DNA from: Clostridiaceae bacterium
GTDB lineage: Bacteria; Bacillota; Clostridia; Clostridiales; Clostridiaceae
Assembly (NCBI GenBank): GCA_902363375.1
Contig: CABIZX010000001.1
Coordinates: 248,001 to 312,000 of the forward strand
DNA: 64,000 bases
Reading direction: 5' to 3'
Below, one piece after another: positions 28,409 to 37,951 of the stretch (within the stretch, counting starts at the first letter, position 1; every line of letters starts with the position of its first letter). Made by a program: the position numbers and the translations under genes. Under the pieces are notes generated by a model. It worked only from the letters and a program-made list of their open reading frames with translations. It was not told the DNA's origin and did not search any database.

Positions 28409-29146
28409 ATGAAACTAATAGGTAAAGGTGTGGTAATCACAGGAGGAACAAGAGGAATTGGTAAAGGGATAGCCTTGGAATTCGCTAAGGCTGGAGCGTC
28501 ATTAGTACTAAATTATTTTAATGATGATGAAAGTGCTCAGGATACGTTAAAAGAAATTAGAAGTATGGGTAATTACTGTACTTTATTTAAAGGAGACGTA
28601 AGTAATTATAACGTTTCTAAAGAATTAATTGAGTATGCTGTAGAGCACCTAGGTAAGGTAGATATACTAGTAAATAATGCAGCTGTCTCTAAAATAGGAT
28701 TATTTATGGATGAGACTGAGGAAGACTTTGATAAAATTATGTCTACTAATTTTAAATCAGTATTTAATACTACTAACGCTGTAGTTAAACATATGATTTC
28801 TAGAAAAGCAGGCAACATAATCAATATATCTTCAGTTTGGGGAAGTGAAGGAGCTGCTTGTGAAGTATTATATTCAGCATCAAAAGGAGCCATAAACTCT
28901 TTTACTAAGGCATTAGCTAAGGAGTTAGCGCTAAGCAATATAAGAGTAAATTGTATAGCTCCTGGAGTTATAGAAACCAAGATGAACATGTGGATGAGAG
29001 AAGAGGAAAAAATAGAATTAACTGAAGATATACCTATGGGGAGATTTGGAAGTATATCAGAAATAGGAAAGACTGCTGTATTTTTAGCTAGTGAGGATAG
29101 TAGTTATATAACAGGTGAAATCCTAAATGTGAATGGTGGCTTTTAA
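28409..29146 (+). CDS. SDR family oxidoreductase, YmfI-like (EF-P 5-aminopentanone reductase candidate)
   Basis: 245-residue short-chain dehydrogenase. It has TGGTRGIGKG for nucleotide binding, NNAAVS, the catalytic Ser in ISSVWGSEGA, YSASKGA (Tyr and Lys), and the C-terminal ITGEILNVNGGF. The stretch SVWG-x-x-GA-x-CEVLYS matches the pattern I associate with YmfI, which reduces the 5-aminopentanonyl-lysine modification of elongation factor P, better than FabG. No efp gene is in this window, so FabG-like activity remains possible. The ribosome site (GAGGTATTGTAA) is modest. Confidence 0.75.
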   Translation: MKLIGKGVVITGGTRGIGKGIALEFAKAGASLVLNYFNDDESAQDTLKEIRSMGNYCTLFKGDVSNYNVSKELIEYAVEHLGKVDILVNNAAVSKIGLFMDETEEDFDKIMSTNFKSVFNTTNAVVKHMISRKAGNIINISSVWGSEGAACEVLYSASKGAINSFTKALAKELALSNIRVNCIAPGVIETKMNMWMREEEKIELTEDIPMGRFGSISEIGKTAVFLASEDSSYITGEILNVNGGF

Positions 29147-29227
29147 ATTTAAATATATAATAAATATTCTATTTGGACATTATAATAATTATCGAATTGA
29201 TACATATAGAAAGGAATTAAAGTATTT

Positions 29228-29566
29228 ATGAATAGTGTTGATATGAAGACATTAATAAAAATTATAGTTGTATGTATAGCTTTATTTATATTTTCTCCAT
29301 TTATATTTGGAGTTTTAGGAATTGTATTTAGAGGTATCCTATGGCTTATACTAGGAGTTGTAATTATAATAACTCTTAGTATAATGTATTTTAAATATAA
29401 GGTAAAAAAAGAAACTAAAGAATTTTATACTTCCTATGATAATGAAAGATCTCAAGAAAGGAATACGGAAAATATAAATTCAGATTCGGATTCTTATATA
29501 GACTATAGTGATGCCACTATTGTGGACGTTGAAGAATATGAGGAAAGTGATAGTGAGGAAGAATAG
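29228..29566 (+). CDS. Hypothetical small membrane protein with acidic tail
   Basis: 112 residues. Two adjacent membrane helices (about residues 9-28 and 33-54), then a basic stop-transfer segment (KYKVKKETK) and a strongly acidic Ser/Asp/Glu-rich C-terminus (VDVEEYEESDSEEE). Not assigned to a family. AAAGGAATTAAAG precedes the ATG at some distance. Confidence 0.6.
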   Translation: MNSVDMKTLIKIIVVCIALFIFSPFIFGVLGIVFRGILWLILGVVIIITLSIMYFKYKVKKETKEFYTSYDNERSQERNTENINSDSDSYIDYSDATIVDVEEYEESDSEEE

Positions 29567-29697
29567 TTAGAATAAGAGTCTAATAGATGATGAAATAATT
29601 TCATTTATTAAATAAAAGAATAAATAGCTAATAATCAGAGGAAGCATCAATAATAAATTATTTTACTATTGGTGCTTTTATATTGGAGGTAGATTTG

Positions 29698-30384
29698 ATG
29701 AAGAAAATATTATTAATTGAAGATGAAGAACATATAAGAAAGTTTGTAAAGATAAGTCTTAAAAGAGAAGGATTTAATGTAATAGAGGCAGAAACAGGGG
29801 AACTTGGAATCGAAGAGGTAGTAAAGGAGAGTCCTGATATTGTAATACTTGATATCATGCTTCCAGGTATTGATGGATATAAAGTATGTGAAATATTGAA
29901 GAAGAATTATCCACATGTTGGAATAATAATGTTAACAGCTAGGGCCCAAGATGGGGATAAAATTATGGGGTTAGAATTTGGTGCTGACCATTATATAATA
30001 AAACCATTTAATCCATTAGAACTCATAGCAATTATCAAATCTTTACTTAGAAGAATGGAGCTAGGAGATACTCGAAAAAGTAAAGAAATTATATCTGGAG
30101 CTTTTAAAATAGATTTAGATAGTAAAGTATTATACAAAAATGGGGAAGAAGTAGAGTTAACACCTAAAGAATATATGATTATGAAGATATTTATAGAGAA
30201 TCCTAATAAAGCCTTCAATAGAGATGAACTTTTAGATGTGGTATGGGGTTATAATTATATAGGAGAAAATAAAATTATAGATGTAAATATAAGACGTATT
30301 AGAAGTAAAATTGAAGATAATCCATCTAAACCTAAATATATTGAAACTGTATGGGGAACAGGATATAAGTGGAGGGAAGATTAA
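29698..30384 (+). CDS. OmpR/PhoB-family response regulator
   Basis: 228 residues. Receiver domain: acidic pair near Glu9-Asp10, phospho-acceptor Asp52 (ILDIMLPGIDG), Thr in MLTA, Lys in YIIKPF. Winged-helix DNA-binding domain from about residue 130 (VELTPKEYMIMKIF, DVNIRRIRSKIEDNPSKPKYIETVWGTGYKW). GGAGG stands 8 nt before the ATG at 29698; the TTG at 29683 is upstream of it. It is the first gene of an operon with a kinase and a lipoprotein. Confidence 0.93.
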   Translation: MKKILLIEDEEHIRKFVKISLKREGFNVIEAETGELGIEEVVKESPDIVILDIMLPGIDGYKVCEILKKNYPHVGIIMLTARAQDGDKIMGLEFGADHYIIKPFNPLELIAIIKSLLRRMELGDTRKSKEIISGAFKIDLDSKVLYKNGEEVELTPKEYMIMKIFIENPNKAFNRDELLDVVWGYNYIGENKIIDVNIRRIRSKIEDNPSKPKYIETVWGTGYKWRED

Positions 30385-31782
30385 GTGAAGTCCATAAAAA
30401 CTAAGATATCTAGTAGTAATATAATTGTTATAGTTATAACAGTACTAATAGTTCAAATTATGATTTATGTAGCTGTGAGGGGATATTATTATAGTAATTT
30501 AAAGGATACTATATATGGTCAGATTAAGATATCATCAGATTTTTACAATACCTATTTATCTTCCAACACTGTGAAAGAAAATATTTTTAATGATAATGAT
30601 ACATTTTGGAGTAATACAGATTGCCGAGTTCAAATAATAGATTTAGAAGGAAATGTTATTATGGATTCACTAGGAAATATTACTAAGGATAAAATATTAA
30701 CTAAAGAAGTTAAGTCTGCATCTGAGGGGAATATAGAAGGAGAGGCTATAATATATCAAAATCTAGACACTCATGAAAATATTATAAGTGTAGCATATCC
30801 ACTCTTCTATGATACGGATGTAGATGGGATATTAAGGTTTAGTGCTTCAACAAAAGGTATAGATAAAAGTATACAGGATATATTATTTATAATAATTTTA
30901 CTTGGAGTATTAGTAATTTTGATTTCATCTACGATAAGTTTGTTTATTTCCAATAGTATAATGAAACCTTTGAAATTAGTTTGTGTAGGTGCTGAAAAGA
31001 TGGCTAAGGGAAATTTTAAGGAGAGTATACCTAAATACTCTAAAGATGAGATTGGGAGTTTAGCTGATACCTTAAACTATATGTCTGAGGAAATATTAAA
31101 AAATGAAAGGTTGAAAAATGAATTTATATCATCCATATCTCATGAACTTAGAACTCCTCTAACCTCAATTAAAGGATGGGCAATTGTACTTGAATCATCA
31201 GATTTAGAGGATAAAGAGGAAGTGAGAGAGGGACTTAAAATTATAGAATCAGAGGTTGAAAGATTAACTTACTTAGTAGAAGAACTATTAGATTTTTCAA
31301 AGCTAATTTCAGGGAAAATTACATTAAGGAAGGAATTAGTAAGAGTTGATGAATTTACTCAAGAGATATTAAGACAATTGGAGCCTAAATTATTATCTAG
31401 AAGAATAGAAGTAGAATTTGAATCCGGAAAGATTAATCCTATAGAAGTTGATAGAAATAGGCTAAAGCAGGTTTTAATAAATATTTTGGATAATGCCATG
31501 AAATTTTCGCCAAATGATTCTCTAATAGTAATTAAAATAGAAGAAGATGAGATGTATTTAAATATATCCATTAAAGACCATGGTTATGGAATTTCTAAGA
31601 AAGATCTACCTCATGTAAAGGAAAAGTTTTACAAAGGGAGAAATATAAATGCAAGCAATGGGATAGGACTTTCCATATGCGATGAGATTATAACTCAGCA
31701 TGGAGGAATTTTAAAGATAAATAGTGAATTACAGAAGGGAACAGAAGTTATTATAAGGTTACCAAAAGGAGAAGTGGAATGA
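30385..31782 (+). CDS. Two-component sensor histidine kinase with HAMP domain
   Basis: 465 residues. Membrane helices at about 12-34 and 164-188 enclose an extracellular sensor of about 130 residues. HAMP about 189-242, HisKA with His253 (SSISHELRTPLTS), ATPase domain with NILDNAMKFS, KDHGYGISKKDL and NGIGLSICDEI. The GTG start directly follows the regulator stop (TAA-GTG), with GGAGGG further upstream. Kinase and regulator are a cognate pair by adjacency; the signal is unknown. Confidence 0.93.
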   Translation: MKSIKTKISSSNIIVIVITVLIVQIMIYVAVRGYYYSNLKDTIYGQIKISSDFYNTYLSSNTVKENIFNDNDTFWSNTDCRVQIIDLEGNVIMDSLGNITKDKILTKEVKSASEGNIEGEAIIYQNLDTHENIISVAYPLFYDTDVDGILRFSASTKGIDKSIQDILFIIILLGVLVILISSTISLFISNSIMKPLKLVCVGAEKMAKGNFKESIPKYSKDEIGSLADTLNYMSEEILKNERLKNEFISSISHELRTPLTSIKGWAIVLESSDLEDKEEVREGLKIIESEVERLTYLVEELLDFSKLISGKITLRKELVRVDEFTQEILRQLEPKLLSRRIEVEFESGKINPIEVDRNRLKQVLINILDNAMKFSPNDSLIVIKIEEDEMYLNISIKDHGYGISKKDLPHVKEKFYKGRNINASNGIGLSICDEIITQHGGILKINSELQKGTEVIIRLPKGEVE

Positions 31783-33164
31783 AGAGAATATTAGGAATAA
31801 TGATAACCTTTATGTTAGTACTTATTCTTACAGGTTGTAGTAGATTTAATATAGAAGTAAATAAACCTAATAGTACTTCTATTCTAAATGGTCAATGGCG
31901 AGTTAAAAACTTTGTATCAATTGCAGAAGGAGAAGTAGCTAATGATAATTTATTAGACAGCACAGTTAGTTTTAGTAATGAAGAAGTGTTTATGTTTGAT
32001 AGAGTATATAAAAAGATAACCTATAAGGCAAAGGTAGTAGAGGAAAGAGAATATATATATAATATGCTAGGGTTTGTACCTGATTATTTAAAAGATAACA
32101 AAGAAATAGTAGTAGTAACTATATCTTCGAAGAATACATATTTGAAGGAGGTCATAGTTGTTGATAAAGGTATATTAATAATGCAGGATGATGCTCTACT
32201 ATATCTTGAAAAGATAGATGATAACCCTATGAGTAATATAAAACAAGGAGCAATGGAAGAGGGAGCAGCTGATGAGAAAATTAGTAGCGGAGTGCTTATA
32301 GGAATTAAAAGCAAAACTGATAAAGAATTCAGTTATAAAACTCTCTGGATATCCTTTGATGGAAAAAAGATATCTTGTCAGGAGGTACCATTTATTCTTT
32401 TACCACGTACAAATGGATTTTTTAAGGTGCTAGTTAGTAGAAGTCAGAATGAAGGTTATTATAAAGATAATGTAGATTTTGTATTTTTAAGCGGAAATCC
32501 TTCTGAAAAACAACCTGTTATAAAAAAGGATAAGGAATCTAATGTAAATGTATCTAAGGAAATAAACTTTATAGGAAATGATTATATAAGTATTAGCTCT
32601 AAAGAGGAAAGGCAAGGATATAGTGTGGAAACATTAGGAACTTATTTAATTGATGCTATGAATATAGAGCATAAAGGACCCATAGCATTAGGTAATATCA
32701 GTGAGAATAGAAATATAACTAAATTCAATAATGAGGTTCAGGGGCTTTATATAGAAGATATAAATACATTTACTAATGTCGCCATTGAAAGAAATCAAGG
32801 AAGATGGGGATTTTATACTATAAATAGTAATAAAAATAGTGGCGAAAATAAGCTAGAAATACCTTTAAAGGTATCAAGAAATGTAGCTAGGTATGATAGA
32901 TTATTCATATCATGGCAAGGTATAAAAAATGAAGTTCCATCAGCTATAGATGCTATATCATCTCCAAATAAGAATATGGCTATTATAAAAACAAAATCAG
33001 GCTTATATGTATATAAAGTAGTAGATGGAAAGATGAATGAATCACCAGAGATTACAATTCAATTAGAAGGTGATGAAGAAATAATTATGGCAGAATGGGC
33101 AATAGCAGAATATGTGGGATATTGGACAGAACAAGTAAATTCATTACTTCAAGTAAGTAAGTAA
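31779..33164 (+). CDS. Hypothetical lipoprotein, third gene of the two-component operon
   Basis: 461 residues. Clear lipoprotein signal: hydrophobic residues 5-18 and lipobox LTGC. The mature part is unrecognised, beta-rich and Lys/Glu-rich. It overlaps the kinase stop by 4 nt (ATGA), so it is translationally coupled. The position suggests an accessory sensor or an output of the two-component system; that is inference. Confidence 0.8.
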   Translation: MKRILGIMITFMLVLILTGCSRFNIEVNKPNSTSILNGQWRVKNFVSIAEGEVANDNLLDSTVSFSNEEVFMFDRVYKKITYKAKVVEEREYIYNMLGFVPDYLKDNKEIVVVTISSKNTYLKEVIVVDKGILIMQDDALLYLEKIDDNPMSNIKQGAMEEGAADEKISSGVLIGIKSKTDKEFSYKTLWISFDGKKISCQEVPFILLPRTNGFFKVLVSRSQNEGYYKDNVDFVFLSGNPSEKQPVIKKDKESNVNVSKEINFIGNDYISISSKEERQGYSVETLGTYLIDAMNIEHKGPIALGNISENRNITKFNNEVQGLYIEDINTFTNVAIERNQGRWGFYTINSNKNSGENKLEIPLKVSRNVARYDRLFISWQGIKNEVPSAIDAISSPNKNMAIIKTKSGLYVYKVVDGKMNESPEITIQLEGDEEIIMAEWAIAEYVGYWTEQVNSLLQVSK

Positions 33165-33223
33165 TATAATAGCAGACTGTATCTAAATTAGTTTAGAATA
33201 AAGCTTATAATAAGTAAATAGTA

Positions 33224-33263
33224 ATACAAAATCCAGGCAGAAAATACTGCCTGGATTTTGTAT
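33224..33263. terminator. Bidirectional terminator
   Basis: Perfect 17-bp inverted repeat (ATACAAAATCCAGGCAG) with a 6-nt loop between the convergent lipoprotein gene and nrdJ. Confidence 0.85.
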
Positions 33264-33274
33264 ATTATATATTT

Positions 33275-36274
33275 TTAGCTACATCCAGTGGTTGTGCCAC
33301 AGTCTTGACAAACTTTACATGTACCATTTCTTACTAAGTTTGTGCTTGAACAATTTGAGCAAACCTCAGAGTAGATACGTTCTCCTTTGATTTCTGTTTT
33401 TTCAGATTCAATAGAAGTAGTTGATACTTCATGGTGTTGTCTTGGAGTTTTTACTATATCCTCGGGATTAGGCTTAATTTGACAACGAGAATAATCTCCA
33501 AGTTCAATATCTATAACCTTACTGATTAAATCAGAGATAGAGCTCACATGTTTAATATAAGGATGTTTTTGCACAAATCCATATGGCTCATATTTTTGAC
33601 CTCTAAGCATTTTAGCAATATCTGCAGCTGGAACATGATATTGTAACATTACAGAAATTGATTTAGAAAGAGAATTTAAAAGTCCAGTTATTATAGTTCC
33701 TTCTCTATCAGTAGTTATATAAATTTCAGAAATTTCTCCATTAGCTCTCCTGTTGACAGTAGTATATATTTTAACATCATCTATTTGAGCTGGATGAGTA
33801 GTGCCCAATCTAATACCAATAGGTTTTTCACGAGTAGATATAATAGAAGAATTACATTGTTTTTGTAACTCTTTAGCTTTAGATAAAAGTTCTTGGTAAG
33901 TTAACTTTTCTAAATCTGCATCAGTTTCTTCTTCTAGAACTGTATTTAAAGGTTGACTAGCTTTACAACCATCTCTATAAAGTGAAATCCCTTTTACTCC
34001 AAGTTTCCAAGAATCAAGAACTACCTTTTTGAAATCTTCCACAGTAGCGTTTTTTGGTAAGTTAACTGTTTTAGAAACTGAACCAGATATAAGTGGAGTA
34101 ATAGCAGCCATCATTAGAACGTGTCCCATTGGCTTAATATATCTTTCACCAGTTCCACATTTATTTGCTGTATCAAATATATGTAGGTGTTCTTCCTTAA
34201 GGTGAGGAGCTCCTTCTATCTTACCATCAATGATTTTCTCGTATTCATATCCGTTCTCATTAACTATTTCTTTTCTAAGAATATAGTCAACTATATCTTT
34301 AATTTCATCTTCAGAATATCCAAGATTTTCAAGAGCATCTTCTATAATTGGATTTACTATAGTCATAAATCCACCACCAGATAACTTTTTATATATGAAG
34401 TGAGAAAAATATGGTTCAATAGAAGTAGCACCACAGTCCATAGCAAAGGAAATTGTTCCAGTTGGAGCTATTACCGATACTTGAGCATTTCTATATCCAA
34501 ATTTTTCACCATATTCAATAGCTTCTTGCCAAAGTTCTTTTAGAAGGTCAGATAATTCAGTAGCGCCCTCTCCTTTAAGAATTTCATGATTAACTTTAAC
34601 AGGAGAATAGTGTAAATCTTCATATTCACTATCAATAGCCCCTGCAACTCTACTATGATTTCTTATAACTTTAAGCATAGCCTCTTTATTAATTTCATAT
34701 TTTTCAAATGGTCCAACTTTTTCAGCCATTAGGGCAGAAGTAACATAAGAAGCCCCTGTAAGTACGCCTATAAGAGAAGCTGTTAATTGTCTAGCCTCCT
34801 CTGAATCATAAGCATAACCCATTACCATAAGAAGAGATGCTAAATTTGCAATTCCAAGACCAGTCGTTCTAAACAGATAAGTTTTTCTTGCTATATCTTC
34901 TGTCGGGAATTGACCCCAGTGAACTGATGATTCAAGCATAAGTTGTAATAAAGATACAATATGGACATATCCATCTAAATCAAATACTTTACGTTCTTTA
35001 TTATAGAACTTATATATGTTAATTGAAGCTAGATTACAAGAGGTATCATCTAAGAATGCATATTCACCACATGGATTAGTAGAATTTAATCTATTATGCT
35101 TCGCACCGAAGTCTCCATCTTCACCACCAGGACATGTATGCCAAGCATTGAAGGTATCATCAAATTGTGGAGCTGGATCAGCACATTGCCATGCAGCTAA
35201 GTTAAAATCATTCCATAATTCGCTAACTTTAACATCCCTATTAATAGACTCATCTATTCTTCCTTTTAATGTTATTACTTCATCTGGGTTTTCAGATAGA
35301 TTTTCTACCTTTTGCATGAATTCATCACTAAATCTTATGGAGTTATTCCCATTTTGACCAGAGACAGTTTCATAAGCTTCACCTTCAAAGGATGCATCAT
35401 AGCCCATCTTACCTAGGGCACGCACCTTATCTTCCTCTTTAGCTTTCCAGTTTATAAATTCTTTAATTTCCGGATGATCTATGTCAAGGCAAACCATTTT
35501 AGCAGCACGTCTTGTGGTACCACCTGATTTTATAGTTCCAGCGTTTCTATCAAAGCCCTTTAGAAAACTCATAACTCCAGAAGAAATTCCGCCAGCAGAA
35601 AGCTTCTCATCCTTTGCCCTAAGAGATGAATAGTTAGTTCCACATCCAGAACCACCCTTAAATAGTTTGGTTTCAGTTACATATTGTTCAGAAATTGAGT
35701 GAGGTCCTAAAAGTTTATCCTCAATAGATAAAATAAAGCAAGCAGAAGCTTGAGTTCTAGTATAATTATCTACGCTCTTTACTACTTTTTTCAAATTCTC
35801 ATCATAGTAGAAGTGACCTTGATGCTCTCCAGCAATATCATAAGAAAGCTTTAATCCAGTATTAAACCATTGGGGTGAGTTTGGTGCGTACATTTGATTT
35901 AAGAAGCAATAAACTAATTCATCATATAGTATTGTGAACTCTTCTTCAGTAGTTATTAACCCTTCATCTTTTAGAGATTCACACCAAAAGTTAACTAGTC
36001 TATGAGCCACCATCTTAAGACTATTTTCATAACCAACTTCATTAGGTACTAAAGCTCTTTTAAAATACTTAGATGCAATTATATCGCAAGCATTTTGTGA
36101 ATAGTGAATTGGAAATTCTAAGTCTTTCATATCTACAAGAATTGTACCTTTTTTATAATCTTTTAAAATTACATCGACTTTTTTCCATTGAAATAAATCA
36201 TATACTGTTAAATCTTTATTAGTCTCTAATTCTTTTGTATAGTATCTTTTTATTATATTACTAATATTTTTCAT
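33275..36274 (-). CDS. nrdJ: Adenosylcobalamin-dependent ribonucleotide reductase (class II)
   Basis: 999 residues. Makes deoxyribonucleotides with a B12-generated thiyl radical, independent of oxygen. Visible: NSPQWFNTG (residues 132-140), redox Cys179 in ASACFILS, the loop NPCGE (400-404), and a long C-terminal extension ending in a Cys-rich zinc-ribbon-like tail (CSNC, then CKVC and CGTTTGCS) that probably re-reduces the active site. No ATP-cone is evident at the N-terminus. The ATG at 36274 is the only start after an in-frame stop, yet the strong AGGGGGTGA lies about 36 nt upstream with an 8-bp hairpin between (see the leader entry). Two NrdR boxes overlap the promoter. Confidence 0.93.
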   Translation of the reverse strand: MKNISNIIKRYYTKELETNKDLTVYDLFQWKKVDVILKDYKKGTILVDMKDLEFPIHYSQNACDIIASKYFKRALVPNEVGYENSLKMVAHRLVNFWCESLKDEGLITTEEEFTILYDELVYCFLNQMYAPNSPQWFNTGLKLSYDIAGEHQGHFYYDENLKKVVKSVDNYTRTQASACFILSIEDKLLGPHSISEQYVTETKLFKGGSGCGTNYSSLRAKDEKLSAGGISSGVMSFLKGFDRNAGTIKSGGTTRRAAKMVCLDIDHPEIKEFINWKAKEEDKVRALGKMGYDASFEGEAYETVSGQNGNNSIRFSDEFMQKVENLSENPDEVITLKGRIDESINRDVKVSELWNDFNLAAWQCADPAPQFDDTFNAWHTCPGGEDGDFGAKHNRLNSTNPCGEYAFLDDTSCNLASINIYKFYNKERKVFDLDGYVHIVSLLQLMLESSVHWGQFPTEDIARKTYLFRTTGLGIANLASLLMVMGYAYDSEEARQLTASLIGVLTGASYVTSALMAEKVGPFEKYEINKEAMLKVIRNHSRVAGAIDSEYEDLHYSPVKVNHEILKGEGATELSDLLKELWQEAIEYGEKFGYRNAQVSVIAPTGTISFAMDCGATSIEPYFSHFIYKKLSGGGFMTIVNPIIEDALENLGYSEDEIKDIVDYILRKEIVNENGYEYEKIIDGKIEGAPHLKEEHLHIFDTANKCGTGERYIKPMGHVLMMAAITPLISGSVSKTVNLPKNATVEDFKKVVLDSWKLGVKGISLYRDGCKASQPLNTVLEEETDADLEKLTYQELLSKAKELQKQCNSSIISTREKPIGIRLGTTHPAQIDDVKIYTTVNRRANGEISEIYITTDREGTIITGLLNSLSKSISVMLQYHVPAADIAKMLRGQKYEPYGFVQKHPYIKHVSSISDLISKVIDIELGDYSRCQIKPNPEDIVKTPRQHHEVSTTSIESEKTEIKGERIYSEVCSNCSSTNLVRNGTCKVCQDCGTTTGCS

Positions 36275-36281
36275 TATAAAA

Positions 36282-36318
36282 GCTAATCACAATGTTATGA
36301 TTAGCAAGTCACCCCCTA
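36282..36318 (-). promoter_or_regulatory. nrdJ ribosome site separated from the start by a hairpin
   Basis: On the minus strand AGGGGGTGA (36309-36317) is followed by ACTT, a perfect hairpin GCTAATCA (36298-36305) / TGATTAGC (36282-36289) with an 8-nt loop, then TTTTATA and the ATG. Folding the hairpin leaves about 11 nt between ribosome site and start. Confidence 0.6.
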
Positions 36319-36328
36319 AATACTTCAT

Positions 36329-36375
36329 ATACTATATATTGTGTCCGAAATGTGCCTTGGCACTATATGTTGTAT
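36329..36375 (-). promoter_or_regulatory. Paired NrdR boxes
   Basis: Box 1 ATACTATATATTGTGT (36329-36344) and box 2 GCACTATATGTTGTAT (36360-36375), 31 bp start to start, i.e. three helical turns. The known NrdR consensus is ACACWATATATWGTGT in pairs with this spacing. Box 2 overlaps the -10 and start point of the nrdJ promoter, so binding should repress. Confidence 0.85.
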
Positions 36376-36402
36376 TATATTATAAAAACTTTTTTCATTC
36401 AA
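36374..36402 (-). promoter_or_regulatory. nrdJ: nrdJ promoter
   Basis: -35 TTGAAT (36397-36402), 17-bp spacer, -10 TATAAT (36374-36379) on the minus strand, directly before the NrdR boxes. The rest of 36403-36736 shows no gene and should also hold the promoter of the carbonic anhydrase gene. Confidence 0.7.
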
Positions 36403-36736
36403 CTATTGAAATTTCCGTAAAACTGTGCTTGATGATATATCATATTGCCTGTAAGTTAAGCAAAATTCAGCATCCTAACGATTTCATTTGACTACCTAAT
36501 AAAATTTTATGACAAGATTATATATTTTATAATAATTTTATAATATGTATAAAAATATATATAAAATAAAAAGATATGTTAATAATTATTTGATGAAAAT
36601 TAGGAAAAAATAAATTATTGCACAATACACTTTTAAATTATGGTATTATTACCTTATATAAAATTTTAAAATTAAATATAGAGACTTTTTATAAATAAAA
36701 ACTTTTAAAATTTTAAATATAAAGGATGGGATAAAA

Positions 36737-37249
36737 ATGATAAAAGCTGTTAAAGGTAAATCACCAATCATAGATGATACATGTTTTATAGCAGAGAATG
36801 CAACAATAGTTGGAGATGTAACGATAGGAGAAAATACAAATATATGGTATAGTGTAGCTATTAGAAGTGATATGGATATTACAACTATAGGAAAAAATAC
36901 TAATATACAAGAAAATTCTACTGTACATAATGACTTTGGTATATCAACTACTATAGGTGATAATGTAACTATCGGCCATAACTGCATAATACATGGATGT
37001 AGTGTAGGAAATAATGTATTAGTAGGTATGGGATCTATAATATTAAATGGAGCTGAAATTGGAGAGAATACAATTATAGGAGCAGGTAGTCTTGTAACTC
37101 AAAACAAGAAAATCCCAAGTGGAGTACTATGTATGGGCAGTCCAGCTAAAGTTGTCAGAGAGCTGACAAAGGAAGAGATTAAATCAATAGAATCTTCAGC
37201 AGAGCATTATGTAGAGTTAGGAAGAGAACATAAAAAAACTCAGAAGTAA
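36737..37249 (+). CDS. Gamma carbonic anhydrase family protein
   Basis: 170 residues, left-handed beta-helix built from hexapeptide repeats (IVGDVTIGENTNIW, IGDNVTIGHNCIIHG, IGENTIIGAGS). The three His positions expected for metal binding are present: His64 (VHNDFG), His81 and His86 (GHNCIIHGC). Predicted cytoplasmic trimer, as YrdA/CaiE-type proteins; carbonic anhydrase activity is not certain for this subfamily. AAAGGATGGGATAAAA precedes the ATG. Confidence 0.88.
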   Translation: MIKAVKGKSPIIDDTCFIAENATIVGDVTIGENTNIWYSVAIRSDMDITTIGKNTNIQENSTVHNDFGISTTIGDNVTIGHNCIIHGCSVGNNVLVGMGSIILNGAEIGENTIIGAGSLVTQNKKIPSGVLCMGSPAKVVRELTKEEIKSIESSAEHYVELGREHKKTQK

Positions 37250-37326
37250 TAAATGGCATTTCTGAAATATATAATATTGCATTTTAGCTATTTAAAAATA
37301 TAATTAGCTATGCTAGGAGAGAAAAA

Positions 37327-37824
37327 ATGATAAAATTAGATGTAATTAAAAAGATGACTACAGAAGAAAAATATAAATATATGCTAATTCTTTTAGAAGG
37401 ACAATTAAGTTCAGAAACAGATATATATGCAAATATTTCTAATGCATCTGCTATTATATATGCTATCTTTGATAATTTAAATTGGAGTGGTTTTTACTTT
37501 TTAAGAGGTGGAGAATTAGTTTTAGGCCCATTCCAGGGGTTACCAGCTTGCAATAGAATAGCTATAGGAAAAGGCGTATGTGGAACAGCTATAGCAACTA
37601 AAGAAATTCAGAGAATAGATAATGTTCATGAATTTCCAGGGCATATTGCATGTGATTCAGCATCTAATTCTGAAATAGTAGTTCCTATTATAAAAGATGG
37701 TATAGTTTATGGAGTGCTGGATATAGATAGCTATGAATTTAATACATTTACAGAACTAGAAGAAAAATATTTAATAAAATTTGTAGAAAAGCTTAATAAG
37801 TATATTGATTGGAATCGGCTATAA
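37327..37824 (+). CDS. msrC: Free methionine-(R)-sulfoxide reductase (GAF domain)
   Basis: 165 residues, single GAF domain that reduces free Met-R-sulfoxide. The catalytic cysteines Cys75 (LPACNRI), Cys85 (GVCGTA) and Cys109 (HIACDS) keep the spacing of the E. coli enzyme (84, 94, 118), with the flanking FPGHIACD and SEIVVPI motifs. Start at 37327 follows GGAGAGAAAAA. Part of the oxidative-damage repair set; it stands between two unrelated genes and may be co-transcribed with the carbonic anhydrase homologue. Confidence 0.9.
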   Translation: MIKLDVIKKMTTEEKYKYMLILLEGQLSSETDIYANISNASAIIYAIFDNLNWSGFYFLRGGELVLGPFQGLPACNRIAIGKGVCGTAIATKEIQRIDNVHEFPGHIACDSASNSEIVVPIIKDGIVYGVLDIDSYEFNTFTELEEKYLIKFVEKLNKYIDWNRL

Positions 37825-37951
37825 GTTTTAGATATATACAAAATTTATAGATTACTAATGAATTATATTATTAATAAGGATTAAGTTAGCAATTAAGCAA
37901 AATGTAATAAATATGCTTAAGGAAGCTTTTTAAATAGATAGGAGAATATAA

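Noticed and set aside
35016..35357. 113-codon frame antisense to nrdJ
   Set aside because: Shadow frame within a clearly conserved gene.
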